Position numbers and translations under genes: made by a program. This document shows positions 1 through 11,058 of a stretch of 64,000 nt of DNA, in pieces. Below the pieces are notes generated by a model. It was not told the origin of the DNA and made no database searches. It saw only the letters and a program-made list of their open reading frames with translations. Origin of the DNA: Phaseolus vulgaris (taxonomy: Eukaryota > Streptophyta > Magnoliopsida > Fabales > Fabaceae); assembly GCF_000499845.2 (NCBI RefSeq), contig NC_023753.2:11478181-11542180 (forward strand). Direction: 5' to 3'. Positions within the stretch are counted from its first letter, which is position 1; the number at the start of each line of letters is the position of its first letter.

Positions 1-279
1 AACACTAGATAAAAAAATTAAAATTGAAACGAATAAAATCATAAAACTACAGTGGAAGGATTATCAGGCACATGCAGTATTAATCTTAGTTTTAAAGCCA
101 TGTTATATCTTGTATGACACACACAAGTGATTGATGGACATCACCTCCTTCGATATGAGGCTCTATTGGGAAAATGGAGGTGGTAATAATTATATGATCA
201 GAAGGTGATAATCTCTAGAAACATTTGCTGCAATCAAAATATATATGGTGACTGCAGAGTAATGGATGGACCATATACA
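1..279. other. No gene recognised
   Basis: AT-rich sequence at the window edge with no coding pattern I can support. It may be further decayed LINE sequence belonging to the fragment that follows, but I see no conserved motif in it. Confidence 0.4.
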
Positions 280-605
280 ATGAAACACTTTCTTTTGATG
301 GAGAGATTTGAGAAAAGTACGTGGTGAAGAAAATAATACCAAATAGTTTAATAAAGGCTTGTACAAAAGATTTGGAGATGGGACAAATACCAAATTGTGG
401 GAAGATAAATGGTTAGGAAAGAGAGATTTTATGGGTTGTGTTCTTAATTTCAAAGCAGAATTTAAATTACATCAGCAATATGAGATATTGGTCAAATGAG
501 ACATGAGAGTGGAAAGTGACATGAAGAAGGATCTTTTTGAACCATATCAGCGATTACAATACATGTATACACAGGAAAAAAGAGAACATTTGGTTATGGG
601 GGAGA
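280..605 (+). pseudogene. LINE (non-LTR retrotransposon) 3' fragment
   Basis: The plus strand at about 349-420 encodes the peptide RFGDGTNTKLWEDKWLG. This is the typical stretch after the reverse transcriptase domain of plant L1-type LINEs, ahead of the zinc-finger (zf-RVT) region. It is preceded by a WRDLRKV-like stretch at about 300-330 and followed by a decayed region with a tryptophan- and arginine-rich pattern near 510-545. Stops and frameshifts interrupt it, so it is a dead fragment. It stops where the probable copia-1 LTR begins, which suggests copia-1 inserted into an older LINE. The family is recognised from the motif; the exact limits are estimates. Confidence 0.7.
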
Positions 606-611
606 AAGCTC

Positions 612-1215
612 TGTAGTGTTATTCCGCTATATCTGCATAGAGTATCCTTCGAGCCTTAAAAGATGTATTGTCCAAGTCCTTTAAAATACAATAAAAATTT
701 CTTGAAATTTTTTGAGAATCAAAACTAGCAAGTAAACTCCTTAGAGTAAGAATTCAAAACCCAGAAAAATTATAAAGTAAAAGAAAAGAATAAAGGATTG
801 AAGAGGGAGTGAGGAAGTTGTGAATGAGATGTGAGAAGAGGAAGAGACTGAGAAGCTGTGTGTGAGATGTGAACGGAACTCCTGTTTATATAGGGAAAAG
901 AACCAATCAAAGTTGTTGCAGCTTCAGAACAATCTCAACGTGCTTCTTGTTTGAGCATTTCAACTCCCCGAGAAGAACGAAGGAGATCGCGGAGTGAACC
1001 AGACTCGCGTGTAGAGGATCCAACCAGGAAGCAAGGGAGTGTGGCTTGGAGGTGGTCGAAAAAGGCGCACGAAAACTACAACCTTGTGTAACGTTCTTCA
1101 ATCCTTCGAAAGATCAGGCAAGGAAGAAGCAGAATAGAAAACACAAAGGTTCACAAAACTGTTTTGCTTTGTTTTTGACAAAATCTTTGGCAATATTATT
1201 CTCAGATTTACAACA
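612..1215 (-). repeat. Probable 3' LTR of copia-1
   Basis: Downstream of the copia-1 coding region on the minus strand, a purine-rich GTGGGAGAT is followed by TGTTGTAAATC, the usual PPT-to-LTR junction. Going down, a minus-strand TATA box (CTATATAAAC, near 883-892) and a leader-like stretch follow. The block can end at TGTAG (plus strand 612), giving TG...CA termini and about 604 bp. The matching 5' LTR is missing because the far end of copia-1 is truncated, so neither the LTR limits nor a target duplication can be confirmed. Confidence 0.5.
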
Positions 1216-1801
1216 ATCTCCCACATATTGCAAAAGATATAAGATAGAAGGAAAGAAAGAATAATGTTTTGGGTTCATATAAGATGTAATGCATCAGAGC
1301 TGGTATAGCAAGCTATATGAACCAGTCCTAGATTGATGAACTTAATACATAATGTAGTTGGTATAGCAAGCTATATGAACCAAGACACTTAGTATGTGCT
1401 AGTGGTTTATCAATCACAATACACCCCCCGCCACTTGTTGTTATCGTTGTGTTGCGCTTACTAGGCCATACGTGTGCGGTATTCATGAGTGTTATAAAGA
1501 TCTCGCCAAGATCTCATGCAAGTGGCCCCACTTGACACTCATATAGGTGATTTCATCAAGTTTATGCTACAAATCATACACCACCCATAAGGGATATGAA
1601 AATCATTAAAACTTTGTTAATTGTTGAAACTCTTTTACCCTAGAATTTTAACCACAAAGTTTATCCCCTCGATAATGCAATATTTAGCACTTTCACACAT
1701 CATAGGAATGGAAAAAATTGATCTTAAATCATTTTTAGTGCTAGCAGAACTAACAAGCGACTTGTTTTTACCCATATGAACCATATTCATAGGATCATCA
1801 A
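1216..1801 (-). other. Copia-1 3' untranslated region with a 24-bp direct repeat
   Basis: Sequence between the end of the copia-1 polyprotein and its probable 3' LTR. It holds two exact copies of a 24-bp unit (1301-1324 and 1359-1382). Inside each unit is the perfect inverted repeat TATAGC-AA-GCTATA. No gene is visible. Confidence 0.5.
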
Positions 1802-2637
1802 TCATAAGGGTTGGGTTTCATCACTTTTGTTTGCAAGTGGCTTAAATACCATTCCCCTTAATGTTTCTAAAATCAGTTTTCTCCCTAGGGGTTTTGTTAG
1901 AGGATCTGCCAAATTCGTTCTGACTTGACATAGTTAATAGAAATCGTTTCACTCTTTAGTAGTTGTTTCACTAAATTATGTGTCAATTGTATATGTTTGT
2001 TCTTTCCATTGTAAGTTTTGTTTTTAGCTATAGTTATTTTCAATTGACAATCACAAAGCATTGATACAGATGAGGTTAGTTTCATTCCTAACAAAATGTT
2101 TGTTAAGAAGTTTTTCAACCACTCAGCTTCATTATCAGCCATTTCGAGAGCAACAAACTCAGATTCCATTGTTGATCGCAATAATTGTTTGCCTAGCTGA
2201 TCTCTATGTAATTGTACCACCCCCAAGTGTAAACACATAACCACTAGTACATTTTGTCTCATCTGAATCAGAGATACAATTAGCATCATTGTACCCTTCT
2301 AGCATAGCGGGAAATCCACTATATTCAATGACATAATCAATTGTACCTCTCAAGTACTTCATGAGTCTTGCAAGCACATCCCAATAATCCTGACTAGAAA
2401 ACTAAGTGTACCTACTCAATCTACCTACTGCATAAGCAATAACTAGTATAGAAAAGCTCATTAAATGCAATAAGCTCCCAATTATCTAGGCATACTAAGT
2501 TTGAGAAATGGATTGTCCTTTATTCTTCTTTAATTTAGATTTAGCATCATAAGAGGTGATCACTAACTTAAAGTAATAGTAACCAAACTTCTTAAGAAGT
2601 TTCTTAGTGTACTTTTCTTGGGATAGTAATACACTAT
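1802..2637 (-). pseudogene. Copia-1 pol, C-terminal part (end of RT and RNase H)
   Basis: Minus-strand remnant of the C-terminal half of a Ty1/copia polyprotein. The lower part has the copia RNase H signature: STMESEFVAL, AEWLKNFL, then YNGKNKHI and a VKSE motif. The tail reads NLADPLTKPLGRKL and the end of the protein is near 1802. A frameshift sits near 1920 and further breaks lie around 2290-2495. The upper part (about 2500-2637) is the end of the RT domain (LLSQEKYTKKLLKKF). At 2638 the frame is interrupted by CACTA-A and resumes at 5526. The element is dead. Confidence 0.85.
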
Positions 2638-5525
2638 CACTAGCACAGAAATGTAAAATAAATGCGGCTATGTTACATTTACAAATGCGGTTATAGAACC
2701 GCATTTGATCAGCACGCATTCGTAAATCGGACATATACAAATGCGGTCAAAGAACCGCATTTATAAATTAGATTTACAAATGCGGTTATTTAAAATAACC
2801 GCATTTGTATATTATTCTGAATGAGGGATGAGGGTTTAGGGGTTTAAGATTTACGAATGCGGTCTTGGTAAAAACCGCATTCGTAAATCACATTTACAAA
2901 TGCGGTTTTGGTAAATGACCGCATTTGTAAATAGGTAAATCACATTTACAAATGCGGTTTTGGTAAATGACCGCATTTGTAAATAATGTTTTTTTTAAAG
3001 TGCAGTTTGTATTGTGCATAAACCATATAAATTAATAACCTGCATAATGATCAAACCCAGCCAGACAAATACAGAAATATAGTAATCAATTGAGATCATC
3101 AAAATGTACATTTACAAGTAATCAAATTACATATAATAAAACCACTATTGTTTACCTATGCTAGAGTTATAAAAATTTATGAAATATGTTAACCAAGAAT
3201 CTCTAACATATGAAATGCCTTCCTCATTCATTGGTGTTTCGTCTGTGAATAACTGCATTGCAAAGTTGACATAAATTAGTTTTTAGATATATATGTTCAA
3301 GAATTATAAAAATGATTTAACACATATAGTACCTTTTTCCAACCAGTTTTAACACCTAGTCTTATAATGGTAATCATCCATTGCATAATGTAATAGCCAC
3401 ACTCATAGCTTCCTGGTTGTTTATTACACTATAATTCAATAAAAAGTCATATGTTAGTATATTGATAAACAATGATAATAGAGAAAGAAAAAAATTACAA
3501 ACCTTTATTCTTATCCAGTTCAAATTATTTGAACTTGATAGACCTTTTAGGATGTTATATCCACGCCATGAACTGGTTAATACAAAAAACCTCGTTAGTA
3601 GATGGTTAATTAGTAACATATACAAAGTTCAGTTTATAATGTACTTACATATCAATGATATCCTTAAATTTTGTGGGAATCTTCTTGTGTAGGGAACAGA
3701 ACCACACAGCAGTCTTATCAACCATTGATAAGACAAGTAACTAGCAATGATGCCTATATCATCAATGAAAAGACTTAGTAAATATTTAAAACATGAAATA
3801 ATAATAATTGATGACATATAATTAAACTTACTCATTAATATAAGGGCATAAATAAATTTGTTTTCCCTCTTTTTCCAGGTTGTTAGTGATGTATGCTTGA
3901 GTCTCAGATGAGTTTGGTCCAACGGGATTAGTATATGCAGGATCTAAGAATCCATACATATTTTCCTTCCCTTCAGTGATACAGACTCTATGCAAAAACC
4001 TACAAGTTTTTAGTTAAAGCATAATCAATAATAATTTAACATAAAGTAAATTGAATAATAGGTAAAGATACTTACATCATAAAAAATTGAATTATACTTA
4101 TATTGAGCTCCTGTTTCCCAGATATAAATTCTGATAAATCTGTGTTGTAAATCATCAGTGGCAGTTCAGTGTTTATTTGAAAAAATGTATCATCCCACGG
4201 AACTGGAAAAGGTTCATTGCCAATCTGACTAGCAATGAGACGTAAGGAAGCTAGAGGATTGTCAACTGGAACCTCACGCTTCTTTTCCGGACTTGGTGGC
4301 CGAAAATATTTTTACAAGATAAACAACATTTGTATTAAATTATATGTAATATATAAATATAAATAAAAAATAATATAATGAAATGAAATTATTACATGAG
4401 GTTTGGACATAGATCGAATGAGCTCTCTAGGCCAGGCAACGAATGTCTGAAATGCATCGGCCACAGTGGTTACCTCATCTGAAGGTAGTGGAACACGAGC
4501 ATCGAAGAAACCCATCACATAGTAGGTGTTCCCTCATGATATTCACATCCAGTATCCTTCCATTCAAACAGTTAACGCACGGACACCTGATCTTTGCTCC
4601 ATCATGACCACTAATAATCGCGTTACGCTGCGCAAATTGTATAAATTCCTCTACTCCCCTTTCGTACTCATCACTTATACGAACATCATTAATCCAACCT
4701 CGATCCATTTTATATTCTGGAATAGTTAGGATTTTCTAATAATTAGTATTCTATCTCACACATTTGCCGAGGGTTGAACACCTCCGGACTCAATCCAAAC
4801 ACGATAATTCTATTCTAAAAGTAACAAATAACATAACATAAAACTTTTATTAAAATGTAATTAACAACTAACTAAATATATAATATAAATTTAAGAAAAT
4901 ACAAATTATATAATACAAATTTATATATAATAATATATAAATTATAATACACAAAAATATAAATTCAAAATATTAAATAAAAATTCAAAAAAATTTAAAT
5001 ACAACACCAACCTTTCCGTGAACCAAGGTTGCTGGTGATCGGAGTGGCAAAGGCACGCGACAAAGGCGGCGGCGGAAGCGGTGGCGGTGGCGGAGCAGGA
5101 AAACACCAACGAAGACCAATGGAACAGTAACCTAAAATGCAAATGCGCCAACGAACGAAAATGCCAATGAAAACGAAATAGGGAACGAAAATGAATGAAT
5201 GAATGAACGGACGAAACTTACAATGGTGAAAATGCAGAGAGGAGAAGAAAGTGAAACTGAGCGCAACAAACACTGGAAACGAAGAGCAGAGAAGAAACTG
5301 AGTGGCGCGCTTCAAATTTTTAGGTTAAAAAGAATTTACAAATGCGGTTCTAGAGTAAAACCGCATTTGTAAATCATTGGCATTGATTTACAAATGCGGT
5401 TTTACTCTAGAACCGCATTTGTAAATCAAATTAATTGCAAAAATGCCACCGCGTTTTTTACAAATCCGTTTAATCGCAAACCCGCACTTAATAAGGAGTA
5501 TTCTTTTAATCTTTTTGCACTAGTG
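2638..5525 (-). mobile_element. CACTA-A, En/Spm-type DNA transposon, internal-deletion derivative
   Basis: The element starts CACTAGCACAGAAATG at 2638 and ends TTTTTGCACTAGTG at 5525, so the termini are inverted and begin CACTA. It is flanked by the 3-bp direct repeat TAT (2635-2637 and 5526-5528), the duplication size expected for CACTA elements. Subterminal palindromes built on ACAAATGCGGT/ACCGCATTTGT lie at 2660-2990 and 5335-5430. Genes read on the minus strand. Length is 2888 bp against about 8.1 kb for its relative CACTA-B. The missing part is the transposase core and the start of the second gene. It lies inside the copia-1 RT domain and so is the younger insertion. Confidence 0.93.
3145..4708 (-). 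pseudogene. Chimeric remnant: transposase N-terminus joined to Ulp1-like region
   Basis: The reading starts with ATG at 4708 and encodes MDRGWIN, GVEEFIQFAQRN and IRCPCVNCLNGRI. This is the N-terminal transposase-associated domain of CACTA TNPD proteins. At about 4501 it passes directly into DARVPLPSDEVTTVADAF, which belongs to the middle of the second gene. Further exons follow toward 3145: a stretch with PVPWDD, then NMYGFLDPAYTNPVG, then the protease region in decayed form. Those last exons correspond to the Ulp1-like peptidase exons of CACTA-B and -C. The transposase domain itself is absent, so this copy cannot make transposase and could only move if supplied by a relative. Confidence 0.8.
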
Positions 5526-6228
5526 TATCTCTCTTCCTTAAAATTTTAACTCCTAGAATCACACTTGCTTCACTCATATCTTTCATCTCAAACTTGGATC
5601 GCAAGAAAAAGTTTTGTTTTAAAAACAATATTATCATATGTACCAAATATTAACATGCCATCCACTTATAAACATATAATGACACATTCACTATTTTTAG
5701 ATCTAGAATACACACATTTATCAGCATCATTTGGTAGAAAAACCTTCACAAAGAAAAATATATCAAGTTTTTCATGCCATTGTTTTGGTGCTTGTTTCAA
5801 ACCATACAAAGATTTTAAAAGTTTGAATACTTTTTCTTTGACTTGGAACTACACATCCTTCAGGTTGAGTCATATAAATTTCCTCTTCTAGTTTACCATT
5901 TAGAAAGGTTGGTTTGACATCCATTTGGTGAATTACTAAGTTATGGATAGATGTTAGGGCTAGCAACACACAGATAGAGGAAATCCTAGTAACAAGGGCA
6001 AAAGTATCAAAGTAATCTATGTTATATTTTTTAGTAAAACCTTTTGCAACTAATCTTGCCTTATATTTCTCTATGGATCCATTAGGATGACACTTCTTCT
6101 TAAAGATCCACTTACAACCAATTAGTTTTACTCCTTTAGACAGATCTACTAAGGTCCACGTATTATTTTTCTTAATTGAATCAAGCTCAGTCCTAATGGC
6201 CCTATCCCAATGTTTAACATCAGGAGCC
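5526..6228 (-). pseudogene. Copia-1 pol, N-terminal part of RT
   Basis: Continuation of the copia-1 reverse transcriptase beyond the CACTA-A insertion. Visible motifs include HQMDVKPTFLNGKLEEEIYM and QPEGCV (about 5860-5930). This is the classic copia RT pattern that contains the first catalytic aspartate. Near 5654-5670 the site of the catalytic YVDD box reads stop-VDG, so the second aspartate is replaced by glycine and the codon before VDG is a stop. The upper end (6130-6228) matches the linker before RT. The enzyme cannot be active. Confidence 0.8.
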
Positions 6229-6778
6229 CTAAAGATAAGTGCCTAATTTTAGTAATATTTCATATTAAAATATAGGCACTTATGAGGATTTATTGCTAAT
6301 TTACATATAAAATAATCCCTAATTTATGAATCTATACATTTTTACAATTTTTATGATCTTTATTTGAATAAGAGCATTTTATTCCCAAATTTGGTGTTAA
6401 TTGCAAGTTTTTAGGGAGGATTGAAAAATTGGAGTAAAGGAGAATAAATTGAGCTAAAAAGAGAAAGCTAGAAGGTCCCAGAATGGAAAAAGATGCCGAA
6501 AAAGACTATTTCGCAATATGAGTACCTCGCTCAAGCGAGAATACGTGAGATAGAATGGGCCTTTTTATGTTTTATCACTTAGCCCATCAGCGCGACATAT
6601 GAAGCGACTTAACCCTAGAAAATTAGGTTAAATAGGGGACTAGAGGCTCAACCATGGTGTGCTAGATTGAGAGGAAAACACCACAGAGTGAATTGTAACC
6701 CAATTGGGAGAATGGAAGGTACTAGAAGTATGTGTGGCTAATTCTACCCTTTGGGATTGGGAGTAATAAGATGTTTAA
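6229..6778. mobile_element. Unclassified ~550-bp insertion in copia-1
   Basis: The copia-1 coding homology stops at 6228 and resumes after 6783, with exact 5-bp direct repeats GAGCC at 6224-6228 and 6779-6783. The insert contains an 11-bp inverted repeat near its left end (ATAAGTGCCTA at about 6235 and its complement near 6283) and a CGCTCAAGCGAG palindrome near 6530. A 5-bp duplication fits a solo LTR, but the termini are not TG...CA, so the class is unresolved. No coding capacity is visible. Confidence 0.5.
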
Positions 6779-6783
6779 GAGCC

Positions 6784-7400
6784 TATTTTCCTTTTCTTAG
6801 GATCAGGTAAATTACTTTAGATAAGAACCCCCACACTTTTAGGTATTTCATATTAGGTTGATAACCTTTCCACAAATCATAGGGTGTTTTACCAGTTTTC
6901 TGATGTAGAATCCTATTTTGCAAAAAGACATGCGATAAACAGATATTCACCCTACAAGTTGTCAGGAGCATTAGAACTAATAAGCATGACATTCATCGTT
7001 TCTTTAAGAGTCCTATTTTTCATTTTAGCTACTCCATTAGATTCAGATGGATATGGTGGAGTTACTTCATGAATAATACCTTCTTTAACACAATAACCAT
7101 TAACCAAAATATATTCATCACCTCTATTTGATCTAATTGTTTTAATTTTTCTATTCAATTGGTTTTCTACTTTTGCCTTGTAAGTTAAGAACATGTCAAA
7201 AGCTTCATCCTTATGTTTAATTAAATACACTTTGGATTATCAAGAAAAATATCTATAAATGTTACAAAATAATCTTTGTCACCTCTAGACATGGTTTGTT
7301 TTAAATCTACAAGATTAATATGAATTAAACCAAAAAGTTCAGTTTAACGTTCTACATAATGATAAGTTTAACTTGGACACATCTTTTCATATTTAGTGAA
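6784..7400 (-). pseudogene. Copia-1 integrase fragment
   Basis: Minus-strand integrase core of copia-1. It reads SNRGDEYI (about 7110-7135), then ESNGVAKMKNRTLKE, then KTGKTPYDLWKG and LKVWG near the C-terminal side. The part above 7230 still shows YFVTFID, the stretch before the central aspartate. No gag or protease region follows: the element is cut off at about 7400, where sequence of a DNA transposon begins. Multiple stops make it non-functional. Confidence 0.75.
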
Positions 7401-7439
7401 TAATATACTTGAGATTTTAGAATTGTTCCTTGTGTGTTT

Positions 7440-7895
7440 GATATCCGTCCTTAGAGAAAAATTATTACTTTTGACTCGACACACTTGCCGTAAAATAGTC
7501 ATCAACACGTACTAGAGATGAATTGATCGTAATGACTGTGGAAGGAATAGATAGAGATCATTGGACTTCTTTTGTGGATTATCGTCTAAATTAAAAAAAT
7601 AAAGGTATGATTGAATTTTTTTTTCCATTAACATTATTTTGATGTACTAATTTTTATATGTTGATGATTAGGACAATACCTTGAAAAATAAAGAGAATGG
7701 GACAAAGCAAACCATTTTTCACAATGGTGGGTCTAAGAGCCTTGCAAGGAAAAGGAATGTAATGGTGACAATGCTACATAACTTCATGTGAAATTTATGT
7801 TTTAATTTATCGCTTTAAGTGCCATATACCTTTTCTTTAATTTTATAGGAAAAAGAGTATTGGTTAGTAGAGGAGAAACATGAATATCTACACAT
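7440..7895 (+). pseudogene. Ptta/En/Spm-type transposon gene fragment
   Basis: The plus strand encodes DRDHWTSFVDYRLN at about 7550-7590. After an intron-like gap it encodes NKENGTKQTIFHNGGSKSLA (about 7684-7748). The HNGGSKSLA block resembles the HTGGSKSF motif of the plant transposase family Ptta/En/Spm (PF03004), which is also seen in the second gene of CACTA-D here. A possible last exon begins after the acceptor TTTTATAG near 7848. The fragment is bounded by copia-1 on one side and copia-2 on the other; no terminal repeats were found. Confidence 0.6.
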
Positions 7896-8106
7896 AAATT
7901 GCACAAGATTGCAAAATTGTTGAACTGATTTTATTCATTTTGATTTACTTCAATAATATATATAATAAGATTACAATTACTGGAAGTTATAAAATAAGAA
8001 TACTAACAAGCCTGTAAACTGACCATTAATGCAATAATAATGGTAAAATAGTTTAAGGTAATAAAATCAGAATTAATAATAATAAAATCTAAATTAATAA
8101 CCAACA
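7896..8106 (-). repeat. Copia-2 3' LTR (truncated)
   Basis: Matches the right LTR from GCACAAGATTGC through TTAATAACCAACA, with scattered differences. It lacks the first ~60 bp of the plus-strand LTR sequence and the long TA run. The right border AACA at 8106 abuts the polypurine tract. Confidence 0.8.
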
Positions 8107-8115
8107 TCCTCCCTT
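8107..8115 (-). promoter_or_regulatory. Copia-2 polypurine tract
   Basis: On the minus strand AAGGGAGGA lies directly before the LTR start TGTTGG. This is the expected plus-strand priming site for an LTR retrotransposon. Confidence 0.75.
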
Positions 8116-8256
8116 AATTCTAATTTGGAACAACCTTCATGCCTAACATATCTCTTAACTTGATATGAAAGCATTGATCCTCAATGGCTTAGTGAAAATA
8201 TCTGCAATCTGATCTTCTGATCTGCAGTGTTCCAATTTGATCATGTTCTTCCCAAC

Positions 8257-11032
8257 TTAGTCTCGCAGGAAGTGATATCGAATATCAATGTGTTTACTTC
8301 TTTGATGAAAAACTGGATTCTTTGCAAGATTAATTGCATAGACATTGTCGACATAAACCTTAATTGGAACATCTAGATTAAAACCAATTTGAGTCATGAT
8401 ATTGTTTTTCTCAATCGCCATCAATTCTTCATTCATAGCCTCTTGCCATTTAGAGTGTTGAATGACATCTGCAAGTCTCACGTGTTCTGATTCTGCAAGA
8501 AAAACAAAGTGAATTAAATCTCCATTGTCATCAACTTCATCATCAAGATTTACTTCGCAATCTTGAAGGTGTACAGGTTGTCGTTGTTGCCTTCTTGGTC
8601 GCTCCATCATAGTTGCAATTGGAGCTGCAACTTCAGGTTGAATTATAGCTTCAGGTTGAACTACAGGTGCTTCAAGAGTGACTCCATCTTCCACATCATC
8701 GTTTAAAACGTAAATATATCATTTTTTTGAATCCATTTCAGTTGCTGCATTCCATTGCCATTCTTCATCTTCGGCAAATGTAACATCACGACTGACAATC
8801 ACCTTCTTTGTCATTGGATTATACAGTTTGTATCCTCCATGCTTATATCCAATGAAAATGGTCTTCACTACCTCATCATCCAACTTCGATCTTGCTGCCT
8901 TAGGAACATGAGCATAAGTAATTGACCCAAATACCTTCAAGTGTTGCACATTGGGTTTGAATCCGCTCCATGCCTCAATCGGAATTGTGTTAGGAACACT
9001 CCGAGTGGGTGATCTGTTTATCAAATATACTGCACATGTTACGGCCTCAACCCAAAAATAATTTGGCATACCTTTCGCTTTAAGCATGCTCCTCGCCATG
9101 TCCATGATTGTTCTATTCTTTCTCTCAGCAACTTCGTTGTGTTGAGGTGTGTAGGGACAGGTTATGTTATGCTGCAACCCAAGTTCTTCACAATGCCTCT
9201 TGAACTCATTAGACTTGTACTCACCCCTTCCATCACTACGTACCATCTTAATTAGTCTGTCACTCTCTCTTTCAACAAAGGATTTAAATATTTTAAAGTA
9301 GTGGAATACCTCATCCTAGCTTTTCAATAGATAAATCTAGGTTTTCCTTGAAAAATCATCAATAAAGGTTAAAAAATACTTATTACCTCCAACTGATGAT
9401 ATGTTCATCAGGCCACAAACATCTGTATGAACAAGCTCCAAAGGAAATTTTGCACGCCAAGGCTCCTTAACAAATGGTATCCTGTGATTCTTTCCAAAAA
9501 TGAAAGCCTCGCACAATTGATCAGGGTGATGAATATGGGGTAAACCATTCACTAAATTTCGTTTGAAGAGATTTTGAAACTCTAAAAATTTAAGTGTCCA
9601 AAGCGTAAATGCCACAACCACGATTCATTATTCACTATTACATTCAAGCACTTAAAATCACCCATATGAATATCTACCAGAAACATGCGATTTTTTTATA
9701 AAAAGGTTTTAAGAATCAAACTACCTTTTTTATCAAAAATTGAGAATTGATTTTTAACTATGTGCATCACGTAACCCTTTTCGGCCAACTGTCCCATACT
9801 CAACAGATTACTTTTCATATCAGGTACATAGAAAACATCATAGATGTACCTGTGATCACCATTCTTCAATGTGATAAGAATTCGCTCTTTTCCAGTCACC
9901 GGAACAAACCTGCCATCACCGAATTTCACTTTTGTGCGAAATGAGTCATCCAAATCTACAAACAACTCCTTCTGACCACACATATGATTTGTGCAACTTG
10001 TATCCAAATACCAAGTCTGATTGTTTGGAGTTTCATTTGGTGTGGCTGTCATTAGTACTGCATGATCGTCTTCATCTTGTTCGTGATTACTATCTTCTTG
10101 AGCACAATTGGCAACATGATTATCACCTTTTGATATGCACTCATTTGCATAATGGCCGCATTTATGACATTTATAACACTTCACATTTGATTTATTATAA
10201 ATGTCTCCTCGTCCTCCGCGACCACGTTCTCCGCTCCAAGAGTTATTTGAACTTGAATTGTGATTGGAACTAATGTTGTTTTGCCCAGCGCCTCCATGAT
10301 TTTGGCCACCACAACCTTTGCTGGAATAGCTACCACCACATCCCCGACCTCTGCCTTGTGAACTACCGTGTTTATGATAGGAGCTACCAATTGAGGCTTG
10401 TGCTTGTAAAGTCTGTTCAATTGGTTTTTCAATATTATTGTCATTCATCCGCTGCTCATGCGCTTGTAGAGAACCAGACAATAACCTTACTATCATTTTT
10501 TAAATGTCATTGGCCTCTTCAATTGCGACAACATGTTCAAATCTGGGAGTTAAAGATCTCAAAATCTTCTCTACCTTTTCCTGCTCCGAATGTGTTTCAC
10601 CATTGGTCTTCATCTGATTTGTCAAGGCAAGAACTTTATTTATATAGACATCAACCGTCTTTGTGGTTTCCATCTGCAGCAATTCATATTGGCGTCTTAG
10701 GGTTTGAAGACGCACCCTCTTGATCTTGTCATCACCTTTATAATTGGTTGACAAAATGGTCCAAGCCTCACTTGCAGTTGTTTCTCCTTCTATCTGTTCA
10801 AACGTCTCGTCATTCATCCCTTGATGGATGAGATACAAAACCTTATTGTCCTCTTCTTCTGATCACGATGCGCTACTCGTTGCGCCTCAGTTGCATTAGC
10901 AGCTAATGCAGACACTCCACTCTCAACGACATCCCATAACTCATGATAATCAAACAAAACTCTCATATGCACACACCACCGATTGTAATTTTTTCCATCA
11001 AGGATAGGGACTGATAATTGGGTAGAGTTCAT
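8257..11032 (-). pseudogene. Copia-2 gag-pol polyprotein, RT deleted
   Basis: The start is ATG at 11032 (MNSTQLSVPILDGKNYNRW), typical of copia gag. A gag core at 10838-10500 (EAWTILSTNYKG) is followed by a stop codon at 10500-10502 and then a zinc knuckle, CYKCHKCGHYANEC (CX2CX4HX4C). The protease site reads WYLDTSCTNHM, where copia proteases normally have D-S-G. Integrase follows: HTDVCGLM and FIDDFSR (9340-9450), then SDGRGEYKSNEF and the GFKPNVQHLKVFG block (8719-9246). At about 8390-8430 the frame passes from WQEAMNEELMAIEKN, at the start of RT, straight into PIKVYVDNVYAINLAKNP of RNase H. Nearly all of the RT is therefore gone while the frame stays open. Frameshifts separate gag segments and the integrase halves. 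Confidence 0.88.
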
Positions 11033-11043
11033 GATAAAAGACT

Positions 11044-11057
11044 GGCTCTGATACCAG
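11044..11057 (-). promoter_or_regulatory. Copia-2 primer binding site
   Basis: On the minus strand CTGGTATCAGAGCC follows one base after the CA end of the right LTR. TGGTATCAGAGC is the standard initiator tRNA-Met primer site of plant copia elements. Confidence 0.85.
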
Positions 11058-11058
11058 T

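Noticed and set aside
4942..5315. Frames rich in F, S and P in the CACTA-A leader (and 16965-17315 in B)
   Set aside because: They lie in the untranslated leader of the transposase gene, on overlapping frames, and are not conserved between A and B.
9747..10723. Plus-strand open frames opposite copia-2
   Set aside because: Shadows of the minus-strand gag-pol frame.
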